A stretch of 64,000 nucleotides of DNA, taken from positions 682,001 through 746,000 of the forward strand of contig NC_005085.1 in assembly GCF_000007705.1 (NCBI RefSeq). Direction: 5' to 3'. Shown one piece after another: positions 56,436-64,000 of this stretch (its first letter is position 1; the number at the start of each line of letters is the position of its first letter). The notes beneath the pieces are model-generated. The model was given only the letters and a program-made list of their open reading frames with translations, searched no databases and was not told the DNA's origin. Origin of the DNA: Chromobacterium violaceum ATCC 12472. Lineage in GTDB: Bacteria > Pseudomonadota > Gammaproteobacteria > Burkholderiales > Chromobacteriaceae. The translations under genes were made by a program, and so were the position numbers.

Positions 56436-56945
56436 ATGAGTCTCCCCGATCTGTTTCCTTCCCTGTTCCGCTACAAGGCCTGGGCCGACGAGGAGCTGCA
56501 TGCGCTGGCCGCCGCGCTGGACGGCGACGCCCATCCGGACAAGCGCCATCTCGCCATCCGCATCCTCAATCACATCCACGTGGTGGACCGCATTTTCGCC
56601 GGCAACCTGACCGGCCGGCCGCACGGCTACGCCGGCACCAATACGCCGGGCACGCCGGAAGCGGCCGAGCTGCTGGCGGCGGTGCGCGAAACCGACGCCT
56701 GGTACATCGGCTATGCCAGCGGCCTGAGCGAGGCCGAGCTGGCCGAAGACCTCGACTTCACCTTCACCGATGGCGGCCATGGCCGGATGAGCCGCGCCGA
56801 GATGCTGATGCAGGTGATCACCCACGGCGGCTACCACCGCGGCGCGGTGGGGCGCATTCTGGCCGAGTGCGGCTTGCAGCCGCCGCGCGATATCTACACC
56901 CGCTTCCTGCACGACAGCGAGCCATCTCGCAGAGCGGCCGGCTGA
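56436..56945 (+). CDS. DinB-fold metalloprotein
   Basis: 169 aa four-helix bundle of the DinB/YfiT type. The probable metal histidines are one in helix 2 (HIHVVDR region) and the pair in THGGYHRGAVG near the C terminus. DinB-like enzymes are thiol-transfer or hydrolase proteins (bacillithiol/mycothiol S-transferase-like), but the substrate here is unknown. ATG 56436 is used because it opens the conserved start SLPDLFPSLFRYKAWADE. Confidence 0.88.
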   Translation: MSLPDLFPSLFRYKAWADEELHALAAALDGDAHPDKRHLAIRILNHIHVVDRIFAGNLTGRPHGYAGTNTPGTPEAAELLAAVRETDAWYIGYASGLSEAELAEDLDFTFTDGGHGRMSRAEMLMQVITHGGYHRGAVGRILAECGLQPPRDIYTRFLHDSEPSRRAAG

Positions 56946-57115
56946 GCTGTGGCAATTACTCCACATGAAGAGATATGGTTGAAAATATTCTTCATGGCGA
57001 AAACATAAGGCCTTGTTACAATTGCCGCCGCCATTGCGGCGGTATGCTTTTCAGATAGAGACGGCGCTTGATCCGGCTCAGCACCGCCGCAATCCGGCGG
57101 GCGCAGCATGCGCGG

Positions 57116-57145
57116 ATGTCGGGTCCGGCGGTGCCGGACATTTTT
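57116..57145 (+). promoter_or_regulatory. terminator-like hairpin in the leader of the chemoreceptor gene
   Basis: Stem GTCCGGC - GGT - GCCGGAC (57123-57139) followed by ATTTTT, ending 27 bp before the ATG of the chemoreceptor. An upstream ATGTC (57116-57120) can pair with GACAT (57137-57141), offering a competing or extended fold. It could be an attenuator or the terminator of the preceding DinB transcript. Confidence 0.45.
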
Positions 57146-57171
57146 CGTCTCTTCCTGGAAAGCCAGCAAGC

Positions 57172-59106
57172 ATGTTCAAGAACTGGTCGGTCAAACAGAA
57201 AATCCTGGTCAGCGTCGCGCTGATCCTGCTCATCGCGCTGGCCATCGCCGGCACGGTGTCCACCCGCATGTTCCAGTCGGCGCTGACCGAGCGCCTGGAA
57301 CAGCATGAATTGAAGGCGACGGTGGAGGGCATACGCAACGAGCTGGACGCCTCCATCGCGCTGCCGCTGAGCCAGACCCGCCAGCTGGCCGCCAACACCT
57401 ATCTGTTGGACTGGACCGCCGCCGGCGAGCCGGAGTCGGGTGTCGGTCCCTGGCAGCGCTACGCCAAGGCGCTGATGCAGACCTCCGGCGCGTCCATCAT
57501 CTCCTGGACCTCCGAGGCCACGCTCAACATCTACATCGACCACGGCACGGTCAAGGCCGACCCCAAGGGCAACGACAAGTGGCTGGCCGACTTCCTGGCC
57601 TCCGGCCGCGACAGCCAGTTCACGCTGGGCTCGGAAACCGGCAAGCAGCAGGTGATGATGTTCGTCAACGTGCTGGCCAACAAGGGCCAGGCCGGCCACC
57701 GCGCGGTGGCGGCGCTGGGCTTCGACGTCACCCAGATGGCCGAGCGCGTGCGCAAGATGGCGGTGGGCGAGCGCGGCCAGGTCTACGTGGTGGATGCTTC
57801 CGGCCAGGTGCGGCTGCACCGCGATCCGGCGGCGATGCAGAAGAAAACCCTGCTGGCCGACCTGCCCGGCCTGTCGGCGATCGCGCCGCAGCTGCTGAAC
57901 AAATCCGGCTTCAACCTGGCGCATTTCGACGGCCCCAACGGCCCGACCATCGCCGCCTCCAGCTATATGCCCAACGCCGACTGGTTCGTGGTGGTGGAAA
58001 TGGACGCCAACGAGGTGTACGGCGCGGTGACGCGCACCATCTGGTGGGTGGCGGCGGTGGACGCGGTGGTGCTGCTGCTGTCGCTGCTGGTGATCTGGCG
58101 GGTGTCCGGCTTCATCAGCCGGCCGCTGGTGCAGCTGCGCGACGCGATGCGCGCGCTCAGTTCCGGCCACGGCGACCTGACCATGCGTTTGCCGGCTGAC
58201 AGCCGCGACGAAACCGGCCAGGTGGCGGCGGCGTTCAACCAGTTCATGGAGCAGCTGCGCGGCATGTTCCAGCAGGTGCGCGAGCAGAGCGGCCAGCTGC
58301 ACCGCAGCGCCGGCGAGCTGGCGCGGATGACCGAGCGCCTGTCCGCCGGTTCGCGCCACAACGCCGATCTCAGCGAAACCACGGCCGCCACCATCGAGCA
58401 GCTGTCGGTCAGCGTCAGCCACATCGCCGGCAATTGCCACGGCACCGCCGAGGCGGTGCAGCAGGCCGGCGCGCTGTCGTCGCAAAGCGCGGAAGCGGTG
58501 GGACGGGTCAGCGTGGAGATCGGCTCGGTCGCCGAGTCTATGGACGAGGTGAAGACGGTGATGGAGGAGCTGGAGCGCCGCTCGGCCCAGGTGGGCAGCA
58601 TCGCCGGGGTGATCAAGGACATCGCCGACCAGACCAATCTGCTGGCATTGAACGCGGCGATCGAGGCCGCCCGCGCCGGCGAGCAGGGCCGCGGCTTCGC
58701 CGTGGTGGCGGACGAGGTGAGGAAGCTGGCCGAGCGCACCAGCCAGGCCACGGTGGAGATCGACGACATGGTCGGCGGCATGCAGCAGGGCTCGGGCCAG
58801 GCGCGCGAGCGCGTGGCGAAGACCTACGGCGCGGTGCAGGGCGGCGTGGAGCTGGCCGAGGAGGCGCAGCGCCAGATTTCCGAGATCCAGTCCAGCATGC
58901 AGCTGGTGGTGCGCCAGGCGGCCGAGATCCGCGACGCCGCCAGCGAGCAGTCCAAGGCCACCGAGGACATGGCGCGCACCGCCGAGCAGATGTCGTCGCA
59001 GGCGCTGCAGTCGGACGCCGAGATCGGGCGCGCCGGCCAGGTGGTGGCGGACCTGGAGCGCTTGTCGCAGTCGCTGGAGGGGCTGGTGTCGCGCTTCAAG
59101 CTGTAA
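57172..59106 (+). CDS. methyl-accepting chemotaxis protein (dCache sensor)
   Basis: 644 aa. TM1 residues about 10-30, a periplasmic dCache-type sensor domain (about 33-285), TM2 about 288-308, and HAMP ([24 protein letters not shown]). The signalling domain has the invariant hairpin [40 protein letters not shown]. Lacks an obvious CheR-binding pentapeptide at the C terminus (ends LVSRFKL). Senses an unknown small molecule and signals to CheA/CheW encoded elsewhere. Confidence 0.95.
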   Translation: MFKNWSVKQKILVSVALILLIALAIAGTVSTRMFQSALTERLEQHELKATVEGIRNELDASIALPLSQTRQLAANTYLLDWTAAGEPESGVGPWQRYAKALMQTSGASIISWTSEATLNIYIDHGTVKADPKGNDKWLADFLASGRDSQFTLGSETGKQQVMMFVNVLANKGQAGHRAVAALGFDVTQMAERVRKMAVGERGQVYVVDASGQVRLHRDPAAMQKKTLLADLPGLSAIAPQLLNKSGFNLAHFDGPNGPTIAASSYMPNADWFVVVEMDANEVYGAVTRTIWWVAAVDAVVLLLSLLVIWRVSGFISRPLVQLRDAMRALSSGHGDLTMRLPADSRDETGQVAAAFNQFMEQLRGMFQQVREQSGQLHRSAGELARMTERLSAGSRHNADLSETTAATIEQLSVSVSHIAGNCHGTAEAVQQAGALSSQSAEAVGRVSVEIGSVAESMDEVKTVMEELERRSAQVGSIAGVIKDIADQTNLLALNAAIEAARAGEQGRGFAVVADEVRKLAERTSQATVEIDDMVGGMQQGSGQARERVAKTYGAVQGGVELAEEAQRQISEIQSSMQLVVRQAAEIRDAASEQSKATEDMARTAEQMSSQALQSDAEIGRAGQVVADLERLSQSLEGLVSRFKL

Positions 59107-59126
59107 GCGCCCCGCTTGGGCAAAGA

Positions 59127-59152
59127 AAAACCGCTCCGAAGGGAGCGGTTTT
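59127..59152. terminator. bidirectional intrinsic terminator
   Basis: AAAACCGCTCC - GAAG - GGAGCGGTTTTGTTTT, between the chemoreceptor gene and the convergent SDR gene. Confidence 0.9.
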
Positions 59153-59169
59153 GTTTTGCCGGCGGATGA

Positions 59170-59808
59170 TCAGTAGCCGACAGTGAAGCGGCTGCGCTGG
59201 TGTTCGCCTTTTTCCAGTTCGTCGATCATGGCGACGGCGTAGTCTTCCACCGAGATGTGGCTGTTGCCTTCGGCGTCGACCAGCAACTGGTCCTTGCCCA
59301 GGCGGAACTGGCCGGTGCGCTGGCCCGGCTGCAGCATCGCCGACGGGCTCAGCAGCGTCCAGTTCAGCTCGGTTTCGGCGCGCAGCAGGTTCAGCGCTTC
59401 GCGGGCGCCCAGCGCCGAGGCCTTCCATTGTTCCGGGAATTCCGGGGTGTCCACCAGTTGCACGCCGGGGGCCACTTCCAGGCTGCCGGCGCCGCCGACC
59501 ACCAACAGGCGCGGGGCCTGGGCGGCCTTGGCCGCGGCGATGATGGAGCGGATGCCCTTCACGAAGTAGTCGAACTGCTCGGCCTGGGCGTGGCCGCTGA
59601 AGGCGCTGAGCACGGCGTCGAAGCCCTTCAGCTGTTCGGCCAGCTGGGCGCTGTCCTGCACGTCCACCTTGGCGGCGGCCAGATTGGCTTGGGCTGCGAT
59701 GCGCTCCGGACGGGAAACCAGCGCGGTGACGTGGTGGCCGCGGGACAGGGCTTCTTTCAACAGGGCGGAACCGACATAGCCGCTGGCGCCGATCAGTGCG
59801 ATTTTCAT
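59170..59808 (-). CDS. NAD(P)H-binding atypical SDR (NmrA/YwnB-like)
   Basis: 212 aa. N-terminal Rossmann loop IGASGYVGSALL (residues 6-17), VDVQDSAQLAEQLKGFDAVLSAFSG, LLVVGGAGSLEVAPG, and no classical YxxxK. Members are redox-sensing or flavin/quinone-reductase-like proteins. Divergent from the LysR gene at 59942 and probably its target. Confidence 0.86.
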   Translation of the reverse strand: MKIALIGASGYVGSALLKEALSRGHHVTALVSRPERIAAQANLAAAKVDVQDSAQLAEQLKGFDAVLSAFSGHAQAEQFDYFVKGIRSIIAAAKAAQAPRLLVVGGAGSLEVAPGVQLVDTPEFPEQWKASALGAREALNLLRAETELNWTLLSPSAMLQPGQRTGQFRLGKDQLLVDAEGNSHISVEDYAVAMIDELEKGEHQRSRFTVGY

Positions 59809-59941
59809 GGTGAGACTCCTGGTTTGATATCGGATTGAGGCGCCGCGTCGCAGCGCTGATGGAGTGCATGATGCGCTTTTGAATTGATTCGATAAACGGC
59901 TGCAACCATAATTGATTGTTATTGAAAAATTGACAGTTGAT

Positions 59942-60850
59942 ATGGCGCGGGGCGTAGAGAACAATCTGGAAGGGCTGCAGATCTTCGTGGCGGTGGCGGA
60001 AGCCGGCGGCTTCACCGCCGCCGCGGAGCGGCTGGGGATGACCAAGGCCAACGTCAGCCTGCAGGTGGGCCGGCTGGAGGCGCAGCTGGGCGCGACGCTG
60101 TTCACCCGCACCACGAGGCGGGTGAAGCTGACCGAGGCCGGCCAGGCCTTGTACCTGGACGCGCAGCCGGCGCTGGCGGCCCTGCGCGACGCGCTGCTGC
60201 AGGCCGGCCACGGCGCGGCGGAGCTGTCCGGCACGCTGCGCCTGACCGCGCCGGTCAGCCATATGGCGGAATCGGTGGCGCCGGCGGCCACCCAGTTCAT
60301 CCGCCGGCATCCCGGCCTGCAACTGGAGCTGCACGCGATCGACCGCATGGTGGACCTGGTGGCGGAAGGCATGGACTTGGCGATACGCCTGGGCACGCTG
60401 CGCGACTCCTCGCTCAGGGCGCTGAAGCTGGGAGAGTTCGCCCAGCAACTGGTGGCGTCGCCGGCTTACCTGCGCGAGCGCGGCATGCCGGCGCATCCCG
60501 GCGAGCTGGCCGGGCACGACTGGGTGGCGCTGACGCTGCTGAAGACGCCGCTGACCTGGCGCTTCGCCGGCGCGGGCGGCGCGGAGGAGACGGTGAGGAT
60601 GCGCGCGCGGATCAAGGTGGATTCCGCCGCCTCGCTGCGCTCGCTGCTGCTGGCCGGGGCGGGGATGTCGGTGCTGGATTCGTTCAGCGTGCAGGAGGAT
60701 CTGCGCCAGGGACGGCTGATCCACCTGCTGCCGCAATGGACCTTGCCCAAGGGCGGCGTCTACGCGGTGTTCCCGCCCGGCCGCCACGCGCCGGCGGCGG
60801 CGCGCGCCTTTGTCGAGTTTTACCGGGTGCTGTTGGCGCGGCCAGTCTGA
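59942..60850 (+). CDS. LysR-family regulator
   Basis: 302 aa from ATG 59942 (an upstream in-frame ATG at 59912 is possible; neither has a strong ribosome site). HTH residues about 12-38 (LQIFVAVAEAGGFTAAAERLGMTKANVSLQVGRLE). CrgA-like effector domain. Its last 31 bases overlap the 3' end of the minus-strand LysR gene. Probably controls the divergent SDR. Confidence 0.9.
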   Translation: MARGVENNLEGLQIFVAVAEAGGFTAAAERLGMTKANVSLQVGRLEAQLGATLFTRTTRRVKLTEAGQALYLDAQPALAALRDALLQAGHGAAELSGTLRLTAPVSHMAESVAPAATQFIRRHPGLQLELHAIDRMVDLVAEGMDLAIRLGTLRDSSLRALKLGEFAQQLVASPAYLRERGMPAHPGELAGHDWVALTLLKTPLTWRFAGAGGAEETVRMRARIKVDSAASLRSLLLAGAGMSVLDSFSVQEDLRQGRLIHLLPQWTLPKGGVYAVFPPGRHAPAAARAFVEFYRVLLARPV

Positions 60851-61770
60851 TCCATTTGGTTTTCCGGCAGCGCGGCGGCGACGCGCGGCAGCACGAAATC
60901 GATGAAGGTCTGGTACTTGCGCGTCAGCGGCGCGCGGAAGGGGTGGACCAGATAGATCGGCCAGTAGTCGCAATGCCATTCCGGCAGCACCCGCGCCAGC
61001 TCGCCGTCGCGCAGATGGCTTTGCACCGCGTAATCGGCCAGCATCGTGATGCCGTGCCCGGCCAGCGCCAGGTGGGTCCGCAGCGGGTAGTCGTTCAGAT
61101 AGAACAGCGCGCCGACCGGCTGGGACAGCAGCTGTTCGCCGCGCGCGAGCTTGAGTCCGCCGCGTTGCTCCGATTCCATCACCAGCAGCCGATGCGCGGC
61201 CAGGTCGGCGGGCTGGCGGATGGCCGGGTGGCGGGCCAGATAGGCCGGAGACGCGTACAGGTTCTCGCTGGCGTAGCCGGCCAGCCGCGCCACCAGCCTG
61301 TCGTCATGCACGGTGTGGGAGCGGGCCGAGCGCAGGCAGAAGTCCAGCACGTCGGCCACCGGGTCCTGCAGCCGGTTGTTCACTTCCAGCGACAGCTGCA
61401 GGCCGGGATGCAAGGCGGCGAGCTCGCTCAGCGCCGGCCCCAGCACGTGCTGGGCCAGCGACGAGGTGGTGCTGACCGTCAGCGGGCCTTCGATGTCGCT
61501 TTGCGTTTCGTCCACCGCCATCCGCGCCTGGGACAGCGTCTCGCGCAGTCTGGCGGCGTGGGGGCGCAGCCGCTCGCCGGCCTCGGTCAGCGCCACCCTG
61601 CGCGTGGTGCGCAGCACCAGCGCCGCGCCCATCTCCCGCTCCAGCTCCTTGACCCGCGCGCTGACCAGGCTCTTGTGGCAATCCAGCAGATCCGCGGCGG
61701 CGGTGAAGCTGCCGGCGCGCGCCAGCGCATCGAAGGCCAGCAAGTTGTCCGGCGACGGCATTGTTTTCAT
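60820..61770 (-). CDS. LysR-family regulator
   Basis: 316 aa. HTH near residues 13-36 (FDALARAGSFTAAADLLDCHKSLVSARVKELE) and a complete effector domain. Tail-to-tail overlap of 31 nt with the plus-strand LysR gene. The two are similar in domain layout but clearly different in sequence. A palindrome (AATCCG-N6-CGGATT at 61783) lies just upstream. Confidence 0.9.
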   Translation of the reverse strand: MKTMPSPDNLLAFDALARAGSFTAAADLLDCHKSLVSARVKELEREMGAALVLRTTRRVALTEAGERLRPHAARLRETLSQARMAVDETQSDIEGPLTVSTTSSLAQHVLGPALSELAALHPGLQLSLEVNNRLQDPVADVLDFCLRSARSHTVHDDRLVARLAGYASENLYASPAYLARHPAIRQPADLAAHRLLVMESEQRGGLKLARGEQLLSQPVGALFYLNDYPLRTHLALAGHGITMLADYAVQSHLRDGELARVLPEWHCDYWPIYLVHPFRAPLTRKYQTFIDFVLPRVAAALPENQMDQTGRANSTR

Positions 61771-61782
61771 ATCAGGACAATC

Positions 61783-61800
61783 AATCCGATTTTGCGGATT
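61783..61800. promoter_or_regulatory. LysR operator candidate
   Basis: AATCCG-N6-CGGATT, a perfect 6-bp inverted repeat 13 bp before the start of the minus-strand LysR gene and 70 bp before the small ORF. The T and A of the arms give a T-N11-A-like spacing. Confidence 0.5.
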
Positions 61801-61870
61801 TATTTCGGAACAATCAGGCGACTATCCTAGCACGCATCACCCATCTGCCATCCCATGCGAGGAGTGCGTC

Positions 61871-61984
61871 ATGCATCATCTGTTCCGTTGCTATGCCTGG
61901 TTGTTTCAACGCGAGATCGCGGCGAGCCGCCATCTTAGCCAGCGCCGCCGCTGGGAGGAGCCGGCGCGGCGGGTGCTGCTGTGA
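61871..61984 (+). CDS. small ORF, 37 aa, unknown
   Basis: Encodes a basic, aromatic/arginine-rich peptide starting MHHLFRCYAWLFQ and ending ARRVLL. A full GAGGAG lies six nt before the ATG, which is why I list it. Position is divergent from the LysR gene with that gene's operator upstream. No similarity recognised. Confidence 0.45.
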   Translation: MHHLFRCYAWLFQREIAASRHLSQRRRWEEPARRVLL

Positions 61985-62084
61985 GCGGGAGGGGCGAGTC
62001 CGGAGGCGGGGAAGCCGCCATCGCCGCCTGCAGCGTCGCGAGGGGAGAAGAGCCGGCCCCGGCGATGGAGGCCGGCGGCGGACG

Positions 62085-62612
62085 CTAGGAGACTACCCGC
62101 TCGGTTTTGGCGGCGAGGAATTGCTGCAGGCAGTCCTGCAGGGCCGGGGAGAAGCCGGTCAGCAATTGCTGCAGGTCTTCCTGGTGCACGCCCATGCTTT
62201 GCCTGATGCTCTGCCCCAGGGCGTTGAACGCCAGCAGGTCGTCGGCGCCGCCGCGCGATTCCAGCAGATTGCGCAGCAATTCGTAGCCGTGCTGCCGCCA
62301 CAGCGTCAGCAGCTTCAACTGCCAATTCAACAGCTGGTGGCCGAACTGCTGGCCGATGTCCTGGCATTGCTGGCAGTAGTCCAGCCAGCCGTCGGCGTCG
62401 ACATGATGCCTCAGCGCCTGCCGCCACTGGTGGCTTTCTCCGCGTTGCCATTCGTCCAGGCGCTGCTTGCGCTCCAGTCCGGCCTGCAGGCCGGACTTCC
62501 AGTCATGGTGGGCCGGCAGGCCGGCGAAGAAAAATTGGCGCATCAACGGCTGCCAGGCCTGCAAGCCGGCATCGCCATGCTGCAGCCAGGCATTCAGCGG
62601 GTGGGGTTCCAT
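62085..62612 (-). CDS. helical, phasin-like protein coupled to the PHB depolymerase
   Basis: 175 aa, almost entirely amphipathic helix rich in Gln, Leu, Trp and His, with no signal peptide. ATG 62612 (MEPHPLNAWL) has AAGGA 8 nt upstream; an earlier ATG at 62630 overlaps the depolymerase stop (ATGA) but lacks a ribosome site. Composition and partner gene suggest a PHB-granule-associated (phasin-like) protein. I cannot match it to a named family, so treat the role as inference. Confidence 0.55.
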   Translation of the reverse strand: MEPHPLNAWLQHGDAGLQAWQPLMRQFFFAGLPAHHDWKSGLQAGLERKQRLDEWQRGESHQWRQALRHHVDADGWLDYCQQCQDIGQQFGHQLLNWQLKLLTLWRQHGYELLRNLLESRGGADDLLAFNALGQSIRQSMGVHQEDLQQLLTGFSPALQDCLQQFLAAKTERVVS

Positions 62613-62626
62613 CTCGGGTTTCCTTT

Positions 62627-63712
62627 TCATGGGCGGGGGCTGTCAAGACGCTCCACCATCGCGCGGATGGCGGAGAGTTGCGGCGCGTTCTTGGCGTAGT
62701 AGTCGGGATTGCTCGGGTTCTTGCTGCTGTAGCCCCAGAAATCCCAGCAGCCCTGCGGATTGCGCTTGGGGTCGGTGCGGATCTGCGGGTACAGCACCAC
62801 GATGCGGTTGCGGTCCGCCATCTCGTTGAAGCCGGTGCTGGTGTAGTAGCGGTTGCCGATGCGGCTGTCTTCCTGAGTGCAGCCGTGGAACACCACGTGC
62901 ACGCGGCAGCTTTGCTTGCGGCAATCGGCGGGGATGTAGACGTGGCCGATGTCGGACAGGCCGGTGTAGCGGCCGTCGGCGAACTCGGTCTGGTCGAAAT
63001 CCAGCAGCTCGCCGGACAGCCTGGCGGCGGGCGGCTTCAGGTTGCCGTACAGCTGGCGCAGGATGTCCTGCGACTGCATGAAGCCGCAGTTGTTGAGATT
63101 GGTCTTGGTGCTGCCCGCGGCGGGGGAGACGTTGACCGGGCAGGCCTCGTCGCCGGGATTGGAGGTGAGCAGCGCGTGGCCGGCGTTGACGTTGTCGACA
63201 TAGCGGATCTGCGAGTCGGGCACGCCAGCGTGCTGGTAGAAGGCCCGCGTCTGCGCCACCACCTTGGGATAGACCACGCTGTCTGACGCGCCGGTGAAGA
63301 TGTACAGCCGCTGCCGCTTGATGTTGTCCACCGGGTCGATCAAGCCCTGGCTGGCGAATTGCTGGGCTTCTTTCCAGGCGGCCGCGCCGGATGGCGCTGC
63401 GCCCTGGGGCCGCATGCACTGGTTGCTGGCGGTCATCATGAAGCGGTCGGCGCCGCCCAGCTTGTTCAGGCCGGCGCAGTAGAACGGTCCGCCGGCGACG
63501 ATGCCGGCGCCGGCCACGCTGGCCGAATAGGTGACGCTGTACTGGGCGGCCATGAAGGCGCCGGAAGACAGGCCGGACACGGTGTTCTGCATGGGGTCGG
63601 CGCCCAGCGCGGGCAGCGGCGGCGCGGCAGCGGCCACCGCCTGGCCGGCCGCGAGCATCCATGACAGCAGGGCGGCGCGCAACAGGCGCGCGCGCGGATT
63701 GACGGAATGCAT
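62627..63712 (-). CDS. secreted poly(3-hydroxybutyrate) depolymerase
   Basis: 361 aa. Signal peptide (about 1-29). Lipase box GLSSG with nucleophile Ser49 close to the N terminus, oxyanion-type HVVFHGCTQ near residue 270, and several conserved cysteines. Depolymerases of this sort hydrolyse extracellular PHB. No separate substrate-binding domain is seen after the catalytic domain, so it may act on short or denatured polymer. ATG 63712 has GGAG 8 nt upstream. The small helical gene follows directly. Confidence 0.85.
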   Translation of the reverse strand: MHSVNPRARLLRAALLSWMLAAGQAVAAAAPPLPALGADPMQNTVSGLSSGAFMAAQYSVTYSASVAGAGIVAGGPFYCAGLNKLGGADRFMMTASNQCMRPQGAAPSGAAAWKEAQQFASQGLIDPVDNIKRQRLYIFTGASDSVVYPKVVAQTRAFYQHAGVPDSQIRYVDNVNAGHALLTSNPGDEACPVNVSPAAGSTKTNLNNCGFMQSQDILRQLYGNLKPPAARLSGELLDFDQTEFADGRYTGLSDIGHVYIPADCRKQSCRVHVVFHGCTQEDSRIGNRYYTSTGFNEMADRNRIVVLYPQIRTDPKRNPQGCWDFWGYSSKNPSNPDYYAKNAPQLSAIRAMVERLDSPRP

Positions 63713-63903
63713 GGTGGGTTCTCCAGAGCGTTGATGAAGCTGGCTGCAACTCGTTGATACCTGACCATCCTGCGATGCGCCCGCGACAGCATCGGGGCCT
63801 GCTGAGTATGGCAGACCGGCGCGGGGTCCCATGGCTAGCCCTTTGGCCAGGGATGCCCGCTATCGCCCGCCCTGCGAGGCCATGCCGCTGCCCCGGCCCG
63901 TCG

Positions 63904-64000
63904 TCAGCGCGCGGCCGGCGCCGGTTCCGGCGCAGCCTGCTGGCCCGCCCGCGGTATCCAGCCTGCGATGAGCGCGCCGCTGAGCGAGGCCAGCGCGGCG
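63904..64000 (-). CDS. C-terminal end of a gene cut by the window edge
   Basis: The minus strand is open from the window end to a TGA at 63904-63906, giving the last 31 residues of a protein: a hydrophobic helix (LASLSGALIAGWI) and a short Gln/Ala/Pro tail. This looks like the end of a membrane protein, perhaps a transporter. No family can be assigned. Confidence 0.4.
   Translation of the reverse strand, partial: AALASLSGALIAGWIPRAGQQAAPEPAPAAR

Overview
The window is GC-rich bacterial chromosome. Gene content and order point to a betaproteobacterium of the Neisseriales, most likely Chromobacterium or a close relative. The evidence is the rsmI/lpoA-like/yraN/diaA/dolP block, the mnmG-rsmG-parA-parB-atpIBEFHAGDC-glmU run, and a dense set of LysR, AraC and MFS genes. 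The genus is inferred from gene order and protein character, not from a search.

Layout. 1-7.8 kb: a tRNA-Leu(CAA); rsmI facing an lpoA-like/yraN/diaA/dolP operon; an EAL phosphodiesterase, a Tim44-like protein, TrmO and an OlsB-like acyltransferase, all on the minus strand. 7.9-20.6 kb: the core run mnmG-rsmG-parA-parB, then the complete F1Fo ATP synthase operon with a good sigma70 promoter, a terminator, and glmU. 20.6-23.9 kb: a REP-type hairpin, an NTF2-like gene, and a DeoR-family regulator translationally abutting glmS. 23.9-26.9 kb: AT-richer accessory DNA starting at the canonical attTn7 position. It holds two tandem 113-bp units each ending in an intrinsic terminator, an AraC regulator, an ABM-domain monooxygenase, and about 1.1 kb without a supportable gene.

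26.9-33.1 kb: a complete Fap-type functional amyloid locus. fapA-B-C-D-E run on the plus strand behind a -24/-12 (sigma54) promoter. A convergent minus-strand pair encodes the FapF-like outer-membrane exporter and a VpsR/NtrC-type sigma54 activator with an intact GAFTGA motif. The amyloid operon therefore seems to carry its own dedicated sigma54 regulator.

33.6-64 kb: a metabolic and efflux region built from many divergent regulator/target pairs. These are MerR with an SDR; LysR with an MFS pump; LysR with a second adenylosuccinate synthetase; LysR with an MFS gene and dkgB; AraC with azlCD, sharing a 19-bp repeat; TetR with an EmrAB-type tripartite pump, with two palindromic operators; and LysR with an NAD(P)H-binding SDR. 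Polyhydroxybutyrate turnover genes also occur: a patatin with 3-hydroxybutyrate dehydrogenase, and a secreted PHB depolymerase with a small helical partner. A methyl-accepting chemotaxis protein, a secreted beta-helix protein and a DinB-fold protein complete the region. The window ends inside another minus-strand gene.
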